Positions 11,411-23,968 of a stretch of 64,000 nt of DNA are shown one piece after another. The notes below the pieces were generated by a model. The model worked only from the letters and a program-made list of their open reading frames with translations, had not been told where the DNA came from and ran no database searches. The stretch comes from Curvularia sp. ZM96 (lineage: Eukaryota > Ascomycota > Dothideomycetes > Pleosporales > Pleosporaceae). Where the stretch lies: assembly GCA_022457065.1 (NCBI GenBank), contig JAJGBQ010000003.1, positions 4,526,001-4,590,000 on the forward strand, given 5' to 3'. Each line of letters begins with the position of its first letter. Positions within the stretch are counted from its first letter, which is position 1. The translations under genes and the position numbers were made by a program.

Positions 11411-12883
11411 TCATAGATTCTGCTTGGGATGAGAAGTGCCTGTTACTGGCGGGACTGATGCCACTGGGGGCCGACGGATACCGAAGGTTGCTTTTCTTGC
11501 TTCGTCGATGCGGCCTTTGGCCAGACTGATGCCAGGGACGATCCACTCTCCACAGCTGCATTGCATGCCCTGCCAGGCATACTTGCCTACATTGGTATGA
11601 CACTTTGGGCATTCAAGGCGGCCGTCTAACTTGCCCTGTTCAAGCTCAGGTCGCATCCAGGACAAGGGATCGAGGAAGTAGTGGGCACATTTGGCCGAAG
11701 AAGGGACTTCGGCTTGATTGTCTTTGCCAGAGGATGAGGATCCATGCGACAGTAGATACTGCGAAGTTGCCAGCGCGTGCCTAAAAGCGTGTAAGCCTTG
11801 GGCAGGGACACGGACGAGGCGGCGGTAAAGGGAGCATAGGGTAGCAACAAAGCGTTATCGTGCGGCGGCCCCACTTACCTGCATTTGCGACATCTCAACT
11901 CACAGGTCGAGGCCTCGTCAGCGACATGTTCGTCTTCGAAGCGGATCTTGTCGGCGTCTGGGGCTTGGCCACAGGCGCGGCTCAACTCAATCTCTCGCTG
12001 GTAGACCCATCGCTGGTAAGCCGGGGTGTTCTCCACGTCTTGCGGTGTGTGCATTTCAGCGTAGAGATGTAGTTGCTTCATGAAACCTGGGTTTGGTTCG
12101 CAGATGGACCGAGCTTGCCGTACGTGGGACAAGGCTTCGGAAGGGCTGATGTTGTGCTCTTGCATCAAATAGGCGATGACAACGGTAGCTGATCGCGATT
12201 TGCCCATGGCACTAGAGAAGAAACAGTAGTTGGCATAGTGGTCTGGTGGCGGGAGTGGAATGGAAAACGTGTGGCAAGAAAGCGGTGTGAAATTCGGAAA
12301 GAAAGGCGGAGAGGACGCTGCAGTCAGGAGATGCAGGACATGAGACGGGGCGGGGAGGGGGAGGGAAGAGAAAAAGAGAGAAGCACTGCATGCATTTGCA
12401 GTGCACCCAGTGACGAGGGCGTGCGGATGTGTCGTGTGAAGATGGCAACATTGCCAAGCAAGGTAGTCGGGGATGGCGATCCAGGGTCGTGGAATGGCCG
12501 CACGCGGCTTCAGCTGGGCAAGGGGCTGACCTGGGACTTACCAATGCACTAGAACGCCGCCACCTGCGTCGAGGCCTTCGCGAATAAATCGATTGGTGGC
12601 GGGAAAATGCTCGAGCAGATTTTCGTCTTCGACATCGTCGACCTCGACGACCATGTGCTTGAAGGGGGCGAAGAGGTCGTTGTCGAGGGGCGTACGCAGG
12701 ACCGACAGGACATGAGTAATGTTTGCCTGTTCGAGGGCCTCGCGGCGGCGCAAGGTAAAGATGCTGCCCAAGTGGTTAGACGTTGTGGCCCGGGGGACTC
12801 GAAACCATGGCGGCGGGCGACGACATTACGTACCCACCAATGTACAGGTTGAGACTGCCAGGCACTCTGTCAATGAGGGCCAT
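11411..12883 (-). CDS. YVH1: Dual-specificity phosphatase Yvh1
   Basis: Four exons (12883-12834, 12763-12542, 12211-11879, 11780-11411) give 324 residues. The phosphatase signature HCAMGKSR is created across the second intron, with catalytic C91 and R97. A C-terminal zinc-binding module follows: CELRCRKC, then CAHYFLDPLSWM, then ECPKCHTNVG and CSCGEW. Known: Yvh1 is a dual-specificity phosphatase whose zinc domain is needed to release Mrt4 and mature the 60S ribosomal subunit; it also affects spores and virulence in some fungi. All key residues are present, so the protein should be functional. It is divergent from the C2H2 gene at 16039, across a region of about 3.2 kb. Confidence 0.93.
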
Positions 12884-14250
12884 GGTGGAGGCTCGGGCAG
12901 TGGAGGTGCCCGAAAATAGTCGGAAGCCGGAGATGAGGGGAACGAGGATCAACAAGCTCTGGGCTGGGGACGAAGCGCAAGGCGGGCGTAAGGCGCAGGC
13001 TGGGTGAAGGTGTGCGGTGCAGCGCAGCGCAGTGTAGTGAGGGTCTAATTTTGCCCTAGGCTGGGTGGGATAGCGTGTGGCCGCCCACATTGCGGACCGT
13101 CGTCAGTGGCACCCAAGGCCGGTGACGTTGCGAGGCCGGCAGCAGTCATCGGAGATTTTCGATTCGACGAAGGGGTGTGGGGTGGGTTGGGCGGACAGAT
13201 GGGCGGATGGCAGAGCATGGCATGTGATGGTGCGATGAGGGTTGGTTTGGTTGTTGATGATGATGGTGATGGTGATGATGGGCATGGCGACGGGCCAGAG
13301 TCGGCGTCGGCGTTCGGCACGGGTAAGTTTGGTGTAGTAGGGACAGTTGCTGTCGGCACTACACGACGCTACACGCATACACATACGTACCTAGTGCATA
13401 CATACAGCAGAGCACTGGCCCAGGGTGCTGTCATGCGCATCTGCCGGCGGGCCATGGAGGCTAACCGGTAAATAGGCTTTGGGGCAGCGAGCGCGACAAA
13501 AGACTACCTTTGCACCGTCCTGGTGTCGTCGTCGAGCCAGCGGAACCTTCCGTAGCCCCGCGGAGCTGCAGAGCGCGGATCAGGGACTGAGAGCCATGGG
13601 CATGGATAAGCCCTAGGGCTCTGAGGCCTCGAGCTAGTTCTTGGACGACTTGGTTGCTACACAATACGGGAGCTTGCCCGCCAGACTGACCGGATTGTGC
13701 CGTGTACATAGTAGATACTGTGCCAGTAGTACTAGTGTGTACATAGATAGCCAGGCCTTGCAAGGCTGCCGGGGCGCCTCGTCCCGTAACTCGGCGACGC
13801 GCATCGCTGTTTTGGCCATGGGGACGGCAGTTTGGCGACTCCTGTTCCATACGGCCGGCGTAAATGGACAACATGGTCCATGACTTGGTGGTTCGCGCTG
13901 TCTCGAAACAAGGTGTACGGCCGCTGACCTGGACGTGGACGATGCGCCCGCGGCCCACCTAGGACCAACATGTTACTCATAGCTGCCCGCAGCACAGACG
14001 GGCTGGGCCTGAATCCAATACCCCAGAGTCGTCTGCATGCTACCGCTCGTGGCAGCACGAGGCACCCCGGGAGCGAGTCTGAGGCCGTGGACAGCGCCCC
14101 GGCGAGCAGCCCATGGTACACGGTAAGTGTGCGTGTTATAGCGTGTACAGACTCGGGGGCGGCGGCGCAGGCGAGGGGGTGAAGAAGGCAGGGTAGAGCA
14201 AGACAAGACCAGACAAGATCAGGCAGGGCAGAGGGCAAGACAAGAGGAGC

Positions 14251-14288
14251 CAGGGCAGGGCAGGGCAGGGCAGGCAGGCAGGGCAGGC
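14251..14288. repeat. CAGGG/CAGG short tandem array
   Basis: Tandem GCAGG/CAGGG units sit inside a purine-rich strand of about 130 bp (14160-14290), with AGACAAG-type units just before. This is simple repeat sequence in the divergent region upstream of the C2H2 gene. Confidence 0.8.
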
Positions 14289-15147
14289 CGAATGTCGCAT
14301 GCTGCCGCCACCATGGGTTTGCCGGCTCGACGGTGGGTGGTAGGGCTGCTGTGCTGTGAGGGTGCTGCAGGCCCGTGCGCACAGACTGCTTCCGCTACCC
14401 GCGTTGGGCGCTAGGCCGCTTTGGGACCATCTGACGCTGTGCCGCCTGCACCTCGTCGTCGTCTCTCGCTGCCCTCCTCCAATCCCCTTGGACGCGCCGC
14501 CGGTTGGCCAGCCTGCCCAGATGGCCATGCAACCCTCGTCAGCCAGCGCCGCCAGCAACCTTGTCTGCCCCATGGCCTGCCCTACCGCCGCCCCTCTCGC
14601 ACCGTTGCGTTGCACCGCCAGCCCACGCCCACATGCCTGTCGAGATACCAAGCTCTCCTGCCAGAAGCGGCCGCCTGGGTGGGCACACGCGGGCGCCAAT
14701 CCACGCCTCTCTCTGTCCTCGACGTCTGGCTCAGCCCCGCTGGCTCCCTCATTTCTGTGTGTCTGGCGATTTGTCTGTCTGACGGAGCGTCTCTCGACCC
14801 CTCTCCCTCTCTCTACCACTTTGACCACGACCCGCACACCCCACGCGCCCGGGAAACTTCTGCCGTCGCCCGCGCGCTGTCCAGGGCCACGCAGCGTTGC
14901 GCCTACTTGCAAGCCCTATGCACGCAAGCCCGCCGGCGTGAGCTCCACGCTTCTCCCTTCTGGAAAAGTCAGAAACCACGCCTACACGACTAAGGCCTGC
15001 ATGCCCTGACCCCTGCCCAACAAGAGTCCCCACTTCGTTGCTCTGTGCCAGGAGCACCCCGCCAGAGCCAATCACTGCCTGCTTGTGAGCCTGCCCAGTG
15101 CTTAATGTCTAACCCAGTCCCCGGTGAGGACCTCTTTTCTCTCCCGC

Positions 15148-15183
15148 CTGCTGCTGCTGCTACTGCTGCTGCTGTTGCTGCTG
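15148..15183. repeat. CTG triplet repeat
   Basis: About twelve CTG-type triplets with CTA and TTG interruptions. It lies in the likely leader of the C2H2 gene and is not in a supported coding frame. Confidence 0.85.
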
Positions 15184-16038
15184 TCGCGTCCAGCCTTGCC
15201 TCCACCAGAAGAAAAAATAGTCCTGTCCTCGAGGCGCTGCACGCCTGCTTCTTTTTAACTCCCCTTTTACTCCACTCCGCCTCTAGCCCACGCTAAGCAA
15301 AACCACACGCCTTCCAAGGACCCTATCGTATGCCCGCTCGGGCGCCTCCGCCGCAGTGTACCATGAGCATTGCATTCACCACCACAATTTGAGCCCTTTG
15401 TCTACTGCCCTCCTCCCCTTCCGACTCGTCCTCCCATGACCAATAGCCTACATCGAGAAGAAGAAAACATTGTGGCGGTGCGGGCCAGACCAGTTCGTTC
15501 AGCTCTACCCTACAGCAGCGAGGGTCTCAGCCCTACGGACAGCCTCAATCGCTAGTCAACGGGTACGAAGAAACCGCCCCCGCTCCCTCCCATCCCTCAT
15601 CAGCCTCACCCTCGCAAACCCCCTTCCCCCCTCAACGACACGTAACGCCCACACCCTCCCGGTAAGCCACCTACGATTACGCTTCCAAATGATCTCAGCT
15701 GCTCCTGTGCACCCTCGACGCACTCTTCCCTGCCTGTTTCGGCCATGCCGTGTGTGGTTCCAGGCTAACTCGTGTGCGTCTAGGTCCGTGCCCGCCTACA
15801 CCCTCCAGTAGCCATTACCTTCACGCGTTTCTGCTCGTCGCGACTTGCCACTTTGGCCCTGCTTGTGTGCGCTGAGGGTACGCTTTTCAGCTACTCCCCC
15901 TAGTGGCGGGCTCCCAGCACCCTCCAAAGTCACAAGTCACAAACCATGTCCTCGACGCCGAGTATTCGCGTATATGATTCCCACCGCTTTCCGCTGCCAC
16001 ACCACACTAGACCCTCGATACCAAGCCCAGCTGTAGCA

Positions 16039-18168
16039 ATGGCTATACCGAGAGTACGTAAGCCCGTGTTTCCACCTGCTGTGTATTTGTGAACGAGTCA
16101 GGAGAGCGTGGCCAATTCGTCCATTTGGCATGTCTTCCGAATAGGGCTGCACTGTCGTGCATGCTCTTCTTGATTCACCGCTCACGCATATTTCTCCCTA
16201 TTATTTTTTTTCTGCCCCAGGAACAATTGACTAATCGCATTGCAAATTTCACAGGCTCGCGAGCAAGTCCCGCCACCTTTACCTCCTCCACGTCATATCG
16301 AAGACCTCCGGACCGGCCAGGACCCTGGTTGGCAATGGGGCAACACAAATAGCCCCAGAGACACAGGTTTTGGCGGAAATCGGCTCGCGACAGTTAAACC
16401 TGGCTCGAGCTTATACGGTGGAGCCGGAACACACTACCCACGCGAGCCCTCAGGCGATTACATACTTTCTCGCAACCGCGAACCCTCCATTTCCCGGTCA
16501 CTTGAAGATATGAGCTCCGAACATAGTGGCCACAGCGACGAGGAACGCAACACAAACTCCCGCCCATCGCTCGCAAGTCACCGGTTCACAAGCGAAAGGC
16601 AACTGGGACAAAAGGCCCTACAAAACTCGTCGCAAGCCTACGACAAGCAACTCCTCTCCAAGATTGGTGGCCCTAGTACTCCCACAAGAACCACTGTGCC
16701 TCCCCTTCCCTCTAGCAACACTCAAGACAGTATCGTCGACCCACGCGCCTCGATACACAAACACAACGGCCAGTTGAAGCCCCTGACGGTACCCGCCATT
16801 TCACCAGGATACACCGGCTTTCGCAGCCCCATATTCGACCCAACAGAGCCGTCGAGGGCCCGCTACGGCAGCATCTCGACGCCAGGACCTTTGGACGAGA
16901 CTGCTTCCGCCCACCGTGGCAGCTACGACCACAGCATTTTTTCAGACCCTGACTTCAGCATGGAGGAAAATGGAATGCGTGATTTGAACATCAACGAGCG
17001 CAGCCCTGCCGAATCTGAAGAGTATCAGTTAGGCCCAAAGGGCGGCCTGAAACGGCGCGCCTCGTCGCCGCCATCGGAAGCCGCCCGCGACGACCGTCCC
17101 ACCACCAGTGGGCAGAACGATCTCTATCACCGCCGTTCCATACAAATGCTTGTCAACCGAAACTGCAATGCTTCGCGCTTCCAGTCGAACCCAAGCTCAC
17201 TGTCGTCGAGCGGATCTGCCAGTCAACGCAGCGGCTCCATCGCATCTTCGTTTGGATTTTCCACGGCACCAAGTAGTATAACGAGCTATGGTGGAGATCA
17301 GCGCCTGTCACCCAATGCGTTGTCACCGTTAGGGGAGACGGAATTGGGTCCCGTGTCGCCCTATGCAGCTAGCCGATCGTTGGATCCCAGCCCCCGCGGG
17401 TCCTTGTCACGGCCTCCGCATCAGCGAGGCTTTTCGGAGACCGAGCATGCACAGGTTCGCAAAATGTCCACAGACAGCATATTGCACTCCCGGCAGAACT
17501 CTATTGCAAGTCGCTTACCAGGTGCTTACATCTGCGAGTGCTGCCCCAAGAAACCTAAAAAGTTTGACAGCGAAGAAGAGCTGCGGTAAGTGACATGGGT
17601 CTGCGTTTTTACCCACCGCTACTTGGTCTTGCCCCCAATGCCTGAGTGACCATGCGCTGACCCCAGCAAAAACAGATTGCACGAGCTAGAGAAGCAGTAC
17701 ATTTGCCAGTACTGTCCCAATCGCTTCAAGAACAAGAACGAAGCTGAGCGCCACCAAAACTCTCTCCATCTGCGCCGCCATTCTTGGTCATGCGCAACAC
17801 TCGCTGGCGTTCATGCAGCTTTCCACCCCTTGCCTACTCGCCCCGCTGCCGCAGACGTTTGCGGGTACTGCGGCGACGAGTTTCCCAACCCTGCGGACTG
17901 GGAAGCACGAGCGGAGCATTTGAATCACGTGCATAAATTTGGTGAATGCAACCAAGCCAAGAAGTTCTTCCGTGCCGACCATTTCCGACAGCACCTTAAG
18001 CATAGCCATGCAGGCACCAGCGGCAAGTGGACCAACATGTTGGAAAACGCTTGCATGAGAGATGAGCCACCACCTCAAGAGCGTGTTGGCTCGATTGGCT
18101 CCATCTCCGGCCCTTCAAGCCTTGCAACCAAGCCCGGTGTCATTAGCGAAGCACATGACGAATCTTGA
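16039..18168 (+). CDS. C2H2-type zinc-finger protein
   Basis: Three exons: 16039-16053 (15 nt, encoding MAIPR), 16255-17585 and 17667-18168, giving 615 residues. The tiny first exon was chosen because exon 2 opens directly after a TTTCACAG acceptor and the ATG lies before a GTACGTAA donor; spliced, it reads MAIPRAREQVPPPLPPPRH. Residues 20-420 are serine- and proline-rich and disordered. The C-terminal third holds zinc-finger units: CECCPKKP (split by intron 2), CQYCPNRF...HQNSLH, CGYCGDEF...HLNHVH and FRADHFRQHLKHSH. Known: this arrangement is common in ascomycete C2H2 proteins of mostly unknown targets. Inferred: a nuclear DNA-binding regulator. An unspliced reading starting at 16240 is less likely. 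Confidence 0.85.
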
Positions 18169-18729
18169 TTTCTCATATGATTCCCCTCTACCGCCCACGA
18201 GACCTGTGCGACATAGGCCTCCAGGCTGATCTCACCAGATTTCCTTCAATGAAGCGTAGCCTTTTGACGATATCATTCAGTTCTATTCGACAGTAGCATT
18301 CTCTTAAAGCCAGCGCTTTTGGCCCATATACCAGCATTCACAGACTTGGTCTTATTTCAGCGAAAAGTTTTTTCACGGTCGCAGATTGTCTTTGCATTTA
18401 CCGCTCATTCTTCGTCCAAACCTGGGCGCTTTGGCATTACGACACTGATGATGGCATTTGGTTATACATCCCGGTACCAGAGTTTTCTTCTGATGTTGAC
18501 CCAACGACACGTTCGATGCATTTCTGCGGGTGTTTTTCGACTCGGCGGGGCGTTGATGGGACAGACATGTCCAGGAGCGTCCTCATAAGCATTTTTTGCG
18601 TGACTACGTTCATTTCTGACTTCTCGACCTATTATACAAAAACCGTATCATGAATACAATAACAGTTGTCAGAGTCTTGTCAAGTAAAAGTTTTTTCTTT
18701 CTCTCTCCAGGTATCTAACCAGTATTACG

Positions 18730-18873
18730 ATGTGGTCATCGACGACACTGATGGGTTTATGCTTGGCATTTTCAGCCTTGCTGTTTTTAGTGGGTTCTTG
18801 GTTTGGAGTACTCGTAGCATCAGAGTCAGCCACATGGAAAAGAAGGCTCGAAAAAATATCAATAACGTCATAG
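18730..18873 (+). CDS. Possible 47-residue single-span membrane peptide
   Basis: ATG to TAG frame of 47 residues. One long hydrophobic run follows a short polar start (TTLMGLCLAFSALLFLVGSW), and the tail is positively charged (WKRRLEK). It is preceded at 18710-18720 by a pyrimidine tract ending in CAG, so it could also be an exon of a larger unrecognised gene. There is no family match. It lies 560 bp beyond the C2H2 stop and could be chance sequence in that gene's 3' region. Confidence 0.2.
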   Translation: MWSSTTLMGLCLAFSALLFLVGSWFGVLVASESATWKRRLEKISITS

Positions 18874-20283
18874 CGAATCCTAAAGTCTCAGACCCACCTG
18901 TGCTGTGCAACGTAACAGTGGCAACCTGCATTCCTCTTGCCTCTCTTTTTCAGCTGGTTACTCAGCTGTACAGCCTCACGCCCCCCAGCAGACCGGCAAT
19001 GCAAGAGGGTTGTCAGCCACATTCAGCAATCTCCTTGGTCAGCGAATCATGTATAGTTCTTCGTCGAATCTAGAAAACCAGACTATATTAGACTACTTTT
19101 AACCCATAAAAGGATTAGCATGCACATGTAAACTTGTTTGTCCCATCAACCGTGTTAGCTTTTACCCAGAAGAGCTTTTATCAAGGCAACCGGGTCCACG
19201 TACATACTTTGTCCAGCGCGCTAGGCTTTTTGATTCCAAGACTGCTCGTGCATAGGCATCGTCAGCATCGCCGCCGCCGTTGTAGTCGTCATCCCAATGT
19301 ACGAGGTATGCTTGGCCTTCGGAGAGATTATAGAGTGTGTTTCAAGAGTGCACGCCAAGTGTGGGTATCAGATGCAGTCTACGCATGTGCATACTTTGTA
19401 CAGACCAAGTGTGTACGTGCTAGTATGCATTGCGAGAGAACAAAAGTTTGTCATGCGGTAAATGCCTCTGCATCTCCCCCCCTCACCATTATCGCCCTTT
19501 CCTTCCCAGGATATGCATGTACAGGTCTAAGACAAAAACATGAAACGCCATCGTACATACGAAGTACGTACATCACATGTGCGTCTTGCATACAAAGATA
19601 GTTCCCGCCTCCTCGTAAATTTCACGTGACCTCGTTAATTCATTCCCTTTCTCTCTCCTCCGCCCCCACCTCTCTCGCTTTCTCACAAATTCACACACAG
19701 CCAAGTCCAGGCCTAGCCCTAACCCCATCTCATAGCGCTTACCCCTTCCGACCTCATCCCTCTCTCCCCACCGGCGCATTACTATGCTCATTCGCACCGA
19801 GTCACTTGAACGCACGTACATTTCATCTGGACTCTATTTCCTTACACATCTCCCCGCCCCCTGCTCCGCTCGTGACCGTTTTTTCTTACTTCTATGCATT
19901 TCTGGTCCCGTGATTTACCTCCTCCGCCGTTTTATCTAGTACCGATCGCCCGCTTCCCGCGCCTGGTCTGACAGTGAGCGGGAAGGGTGTAGGGGGGACG
20001 GTGTGTGTCAGATGGGGAGGGGGCCGGAGTGAGCACTAGGGGAATGAGGTAATCGCCGACTTAGGATGTGCCGGGATGAGGCTAGGGTAGGGATCTTGGA
20101 TTGTGAAAGAGGATACTACTAGACACAACGGCGGCGCGCAGCGGTCATCGTGGTAGAGTGGTAGGGCTGGTAATGATGGTGCTGGGAGGAGGAGGGTGAG
20201 ATAGGGCGAGGCGGTTTTACGGAGAAGAAGCCGCAGCACAACAACTGGTTCGATTTGAGATGGATTACTAAATCGATACGGTA

Positions 20284-20390
20284 ACGTGCGGGATCAGTGA
20301 GCTGGCCAGATCAGTAAGCTGGCCGCCCGAAAAACCACCAAAAATCGCACAAACCGACCCCTGCAAATTCAACAACGCGTTAATAATAAA
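20284..20390 (+). repeat. Left terminal inverted repeat of 424-bp element
   Basis: 107 bp, identical to the reverse complement of 20601-20707. It starts ACGTGCGGGATCAGTGAGC. Confidence 0.95.
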
Positions 20391-20600
20391 CTCTATAAAT
20401 CTAATAGTAGTCTCTTCTACCTATCTTAAAGCTCTGGGCTTAGTAAATATATGTTCAATTTTATGAGCCTCGAGATCTAGTGATTTGGGGGCCAAAACTT
20501 CATGAAATCTTAATATCTCAATTCACTTAAGGCCTCTTTGTCTAGAATCCTAGTAAAAGCTTAAAAATAAGTAGGAAAGACTATTATCAGATTTATAGAA

Positions 20601-20707
20601 TTTATTATTAACGCGTTGTTGAATTTGCAGGGGTCGGTTTGTGCGATTTTTGGTGGTTTTTCGGGCGGCCAGCTTACTGATCTGGCCAGCTCACTGATCC
20701 CGCACGT
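20601..20707 (-). repeat. Right terminal inverted repeat of 424-bp element
   Basis: 107 bp, a perfect inverted copy of 20284-20390, ending in CCCGCACGT before the TA duplication. Confidence 0.95.
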
Positions 20708-23700
20708 TATATGGTACCGGTACTTTGGCCCATGGCCCATTTTCATCGCATAAGGAGAAGAAAAAATTACCAAAGAAATTATCTCGCTCCTCGGCATTGA
20801 ATGCCATGCCGGTGAGACGGCATATTCGGCAAATTGAATTAAAAAAATGATTCCCTGGCTTTCCTATTGGCTGGGGCTAGACAGCTAAAGTGGAAAGAAG
20901 AATTAAAATAAATAATAAAAAAATTAATTGTAAGGGTGGCATGGCCATAGAGTGGTCTTTGTGAGGCGAGGTGAAGGGTCTAGGAAGTTAATGCAGATCC
21001 TACTCGAGACTATCGATTTTACATACTACCATGTCTTTGTATCTAACTGTAAATATTCCCCCCTTACTGTATTATCCAAGGTTTCAGACTCTATGTTGTT
21101 CATTTCGGCACTAGCAGAGCCAATCGCAGAGTATGCCCCGTTTGAAGTGTTGGTGGGCACGTACTATCAGTCGTGTTAATGTGTGTGTTTCTTGTTTGGG
21201 CTCCAAACCTCTCTATTTCTCGTATCCCTGAGGGTGAGGAGGTTACAAAAAAATGAGTAAGGTTTATTCAGTATTACTGTGGCTGAACAGAGTTCACGGC
21301 AGTTGTGTACTCGGGTCTTTCTTTCTGGGTATGCCGATTAGCGCGTTGGCTTTGCCACTCAACCCCCAGATCACGTACCCATTGGGAGGGAACCGAGTAC
21401 GCAGGGTAGTGATATATACATGAAACGATAGGTTTTGGGCTCAAAAGACTGGGCGAGGCGTATGTATGCTGAGTAGGGATCGCATGAGGAATTCCTTGTC
21501 TTTCCTTCATGCAGCCAGGAATCCTCTTTCGATCGCATGAGATCGAGAGCTCTGATAAGAAAGTTATTATCTTTGTTTAGTATTTCTGTTAGTCTTCCGA
21601 TTCCAGGACGTAGATATCGTCGGACGCCATGGGGTTCGGCATCGTGCCGTCTCATGTCCCACGCGTTCGCACGTGCGCGGGCTCGGAGTTCTTGCAGCGC
21701 GAATGTCCGTCTGACAGAGGTACGTACCTCTCCTCACCCGTGACGAGTTTCTGTTTTCTTTTTTCTTTTTTCTTTTTCTATTTCTCTCTCAACACAACTA
21801 CGAATCACATCTTGTGATTTTCCTGCATGCAGATCCGACATGCAGACCCGCATACACCGGCAAATTCTAGTTGCGCTATCCAATACTTCAACTCGCCAAT
21901 CTAGGGTAGAGAAGCAAAGGGGACTATTGATATCTCATGACTCGAAACGGTCCTGATTCAAGAAACCCTCTTCACGCCTTGAACATACGAATCGATCAAC
22001 TACAGTGACATTCTCGTAGCATCCAGTTTGCGAATCTACTACGTACCTACCGTGCTCACCGCGTTTTGCTGACGAGCATCCAAGGTCTGGCGAGAGGGCG
22101 GCTTGCCCTCGGGACGCCTAATAAGCGGGAACGAAAAGAAGTGGAGCATCGGACACCCCGCGACGAGGGTTGGACTGCACGTTGGTTGCCATTGCCCTAT
22201 GGTAGGGCTAACCGGGTGTCACAAGATGCCTGTCTGGCTGTCTTGCCATGTGCTGATGAGAGGTTGTATTCCTCCGACGGTTCAGGTGGGGCGGGCGGCC
22301 GGGCGCGAGATGCACGATTCGAGAACTACTGCTTTTGTGTGTATGTGCGTTGTAGTATGTACATGTTGCATATGTACGAACAGTAGCATGCGTGATGCAG
22401 TAAATAATGCGGTTTCTGATGAGCAAGCGCGCGGGACGATGCTGACCCGCTGTGTGTTCTAGCGAAGCTTATGATGACATCTTGGGTTCTTCGGGAAGGT
22501 AGACAAGCTTTCTGAGGTCATGCTGTTGACTACACAGTGCTTTGAGCTGACTGTCGTCGGTACAAGTATGCTGTTCAGGATTTGGTAAAGCTAGTCCTGA
22601 TGAGTAGCAAGTTTATGTCACATCGTCAGCGTTACTTTAGAGCGAACTGCAGTGAACTGAAACATGGCTTGGGATGACCCGCATGAGAACGCCCTAATGC
22701 TGATCGGGCGACTCTGCATATGATGTATCGGCCGCCTTGTCTTACAAGATGTTGTTTGCTATGAAAATAGTATCAGTGTAGAATAAGGAGGTGTGGACAG
22801 TGCCCTGAATATAGCGTTGTACACTTTAGAAGCAACCGTAGTAGCTAAATGTAACCAGAGAATGTGAGTCGTAATCATGTATGCTTCACGTACATGATGT
22901 ACACAACATTTCAGCTGTTCATTCATGTCTGATGCTTATCGTATGACAAAGAAATTTACCAAAGAAAGGGAGCTGCCCAGAGATGCAACAGCTACCAATC
23001 GTAGATTGATGAAGCAATTCAGTGACCTTGTTTTTTTCGGAACTCGGAACATACAGCGGTCATGTTCAGTATGACTCCAATGAATAGGATTCTAAATGCC
23101 TGTTCTTCATCAATACATGGTTGAGGATGCATCATCATCATTGTCTTGGCTCTGCGGATAGGACCTCCGACAGCCGAATCGCATACCCTTACCAGCTGTA
23201 CCTCGAGACGGGATCTTGCAGCTCGCCTATGAAGTGATAAAAGCGGGGATCTTCAAACTCAGGTGGTGATGTGACGTCTTGCAATTGGTCGGTCAGTTGA
23301 AACTGGCGCAGACCGATGACAGCAGGCGCATGTCTGCTGTATCAAGCGCATGAGATCCATTCAATGACTGAATGCCAGGTTGATGGTCATGAACCATGGC
23401 GGTGTGACTATAACTAAATTCGAAAATGGTATATTTCCGCATGAATTTGCTTCTCTGGCGCGTGATGAAGTGCAGCGGTGTGAACGGCATTTGATGTTAG
23501 CTGACTTGTAGGGATTGGTAGGGTAGAAGTAACGTCAACAGAACAGTAACTTGGGTCAAAATAGTCTGCATATTATGTTTCAGATTCGATGTGTATAAAC
23601 GTTGATGCCTAAGTATTTCGCACAATATTTGCCACGGCTGATGTCACTTAGGGTATAGGGAGCCCGATCGCCCGTACTACCACAACGCATTTCCTTAGCA

Positions 23701-23968
23701 GATTTTAGAGCACCCAGAATCCAGGTGAACGGCAACTGTAAACAAGTTGGCATGTATGACACGTATGGGATCGAGTCAGCATGGCATTCTATACGGCCAC
23801 TAATTGCTGACCGCATCCTGTGCGAGGAATCGATGGGTGGCAGTAGTAAGCCCTCTCATATTTGCCAAGATAAATGCCCCCACCTCTGAATCAAAATCAG
23901 GGCGGGGATTTACAAATGAAAACAAGGCAGCTGATGGCTGATGTACGGTTGACGGCCATAACAAGCGG

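Larger units (their letters stand above)
12884..16038. other. Long divergent regulatory region of biased composition
   Basis: This 3.2-kb stretch lies between the YVH1 and C2H2 zinc-finger starts. It contains GAT/GGT triplets near 13255-13285, a purine-rich CAGGG array (14160-14290) and a CTG array (15148-15183). Long open frames exist on both strands (up to 258 residues), but they overlap each other, have skewed composition, and show no domains. The right third, rich in C and T, is probably the leader of the C2H2 gene. Confidence 0.5.
20284..20707. mobile_element. Non-autonomous Fot1/pogo-type element (424 bp)
   Basis: Flanked by TA (20282-20283 and 20708-20709). The terminal inverted repeats are perfect for 107 bp (20284-20390 and 20601-20707) and continue imperfectly for about 25 bp more. 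Each end has the tip ACGTGCG followed by two 17-bp iterons (GGATCAGTGAGCTGGCC and AGATCAGTAAGCTGGCC). The interior is AT-rich with no ORF. The tip and iteron layout match the autonomous transposon at 54244-56076, so a related transposase probably mobilised it; the deeper inverted repeat differs. Confidence 0.93.
18169..23968. other. Gene-poor 5.8-kb region
   Basis: The left end is the probable 3' untranslated region of the C2H2 gene. The region contains a 424-bp non-autonomous transposon (20284-20707), AT-rich flanks (20380-20600 and 20830-20930), and a small possible membrane ORF (18730-18873). No multi-exon gene could be assembled and no RNA gene was recognised. Confidence 0.5.

Noticed and set aside
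14136..15009. 258-codon (-) and 217-codon (+) overlapping open frames
   Set aside because: GC-rich low-complexity DNA in which long frames occur by chance; no protein-like motifs on either strand.
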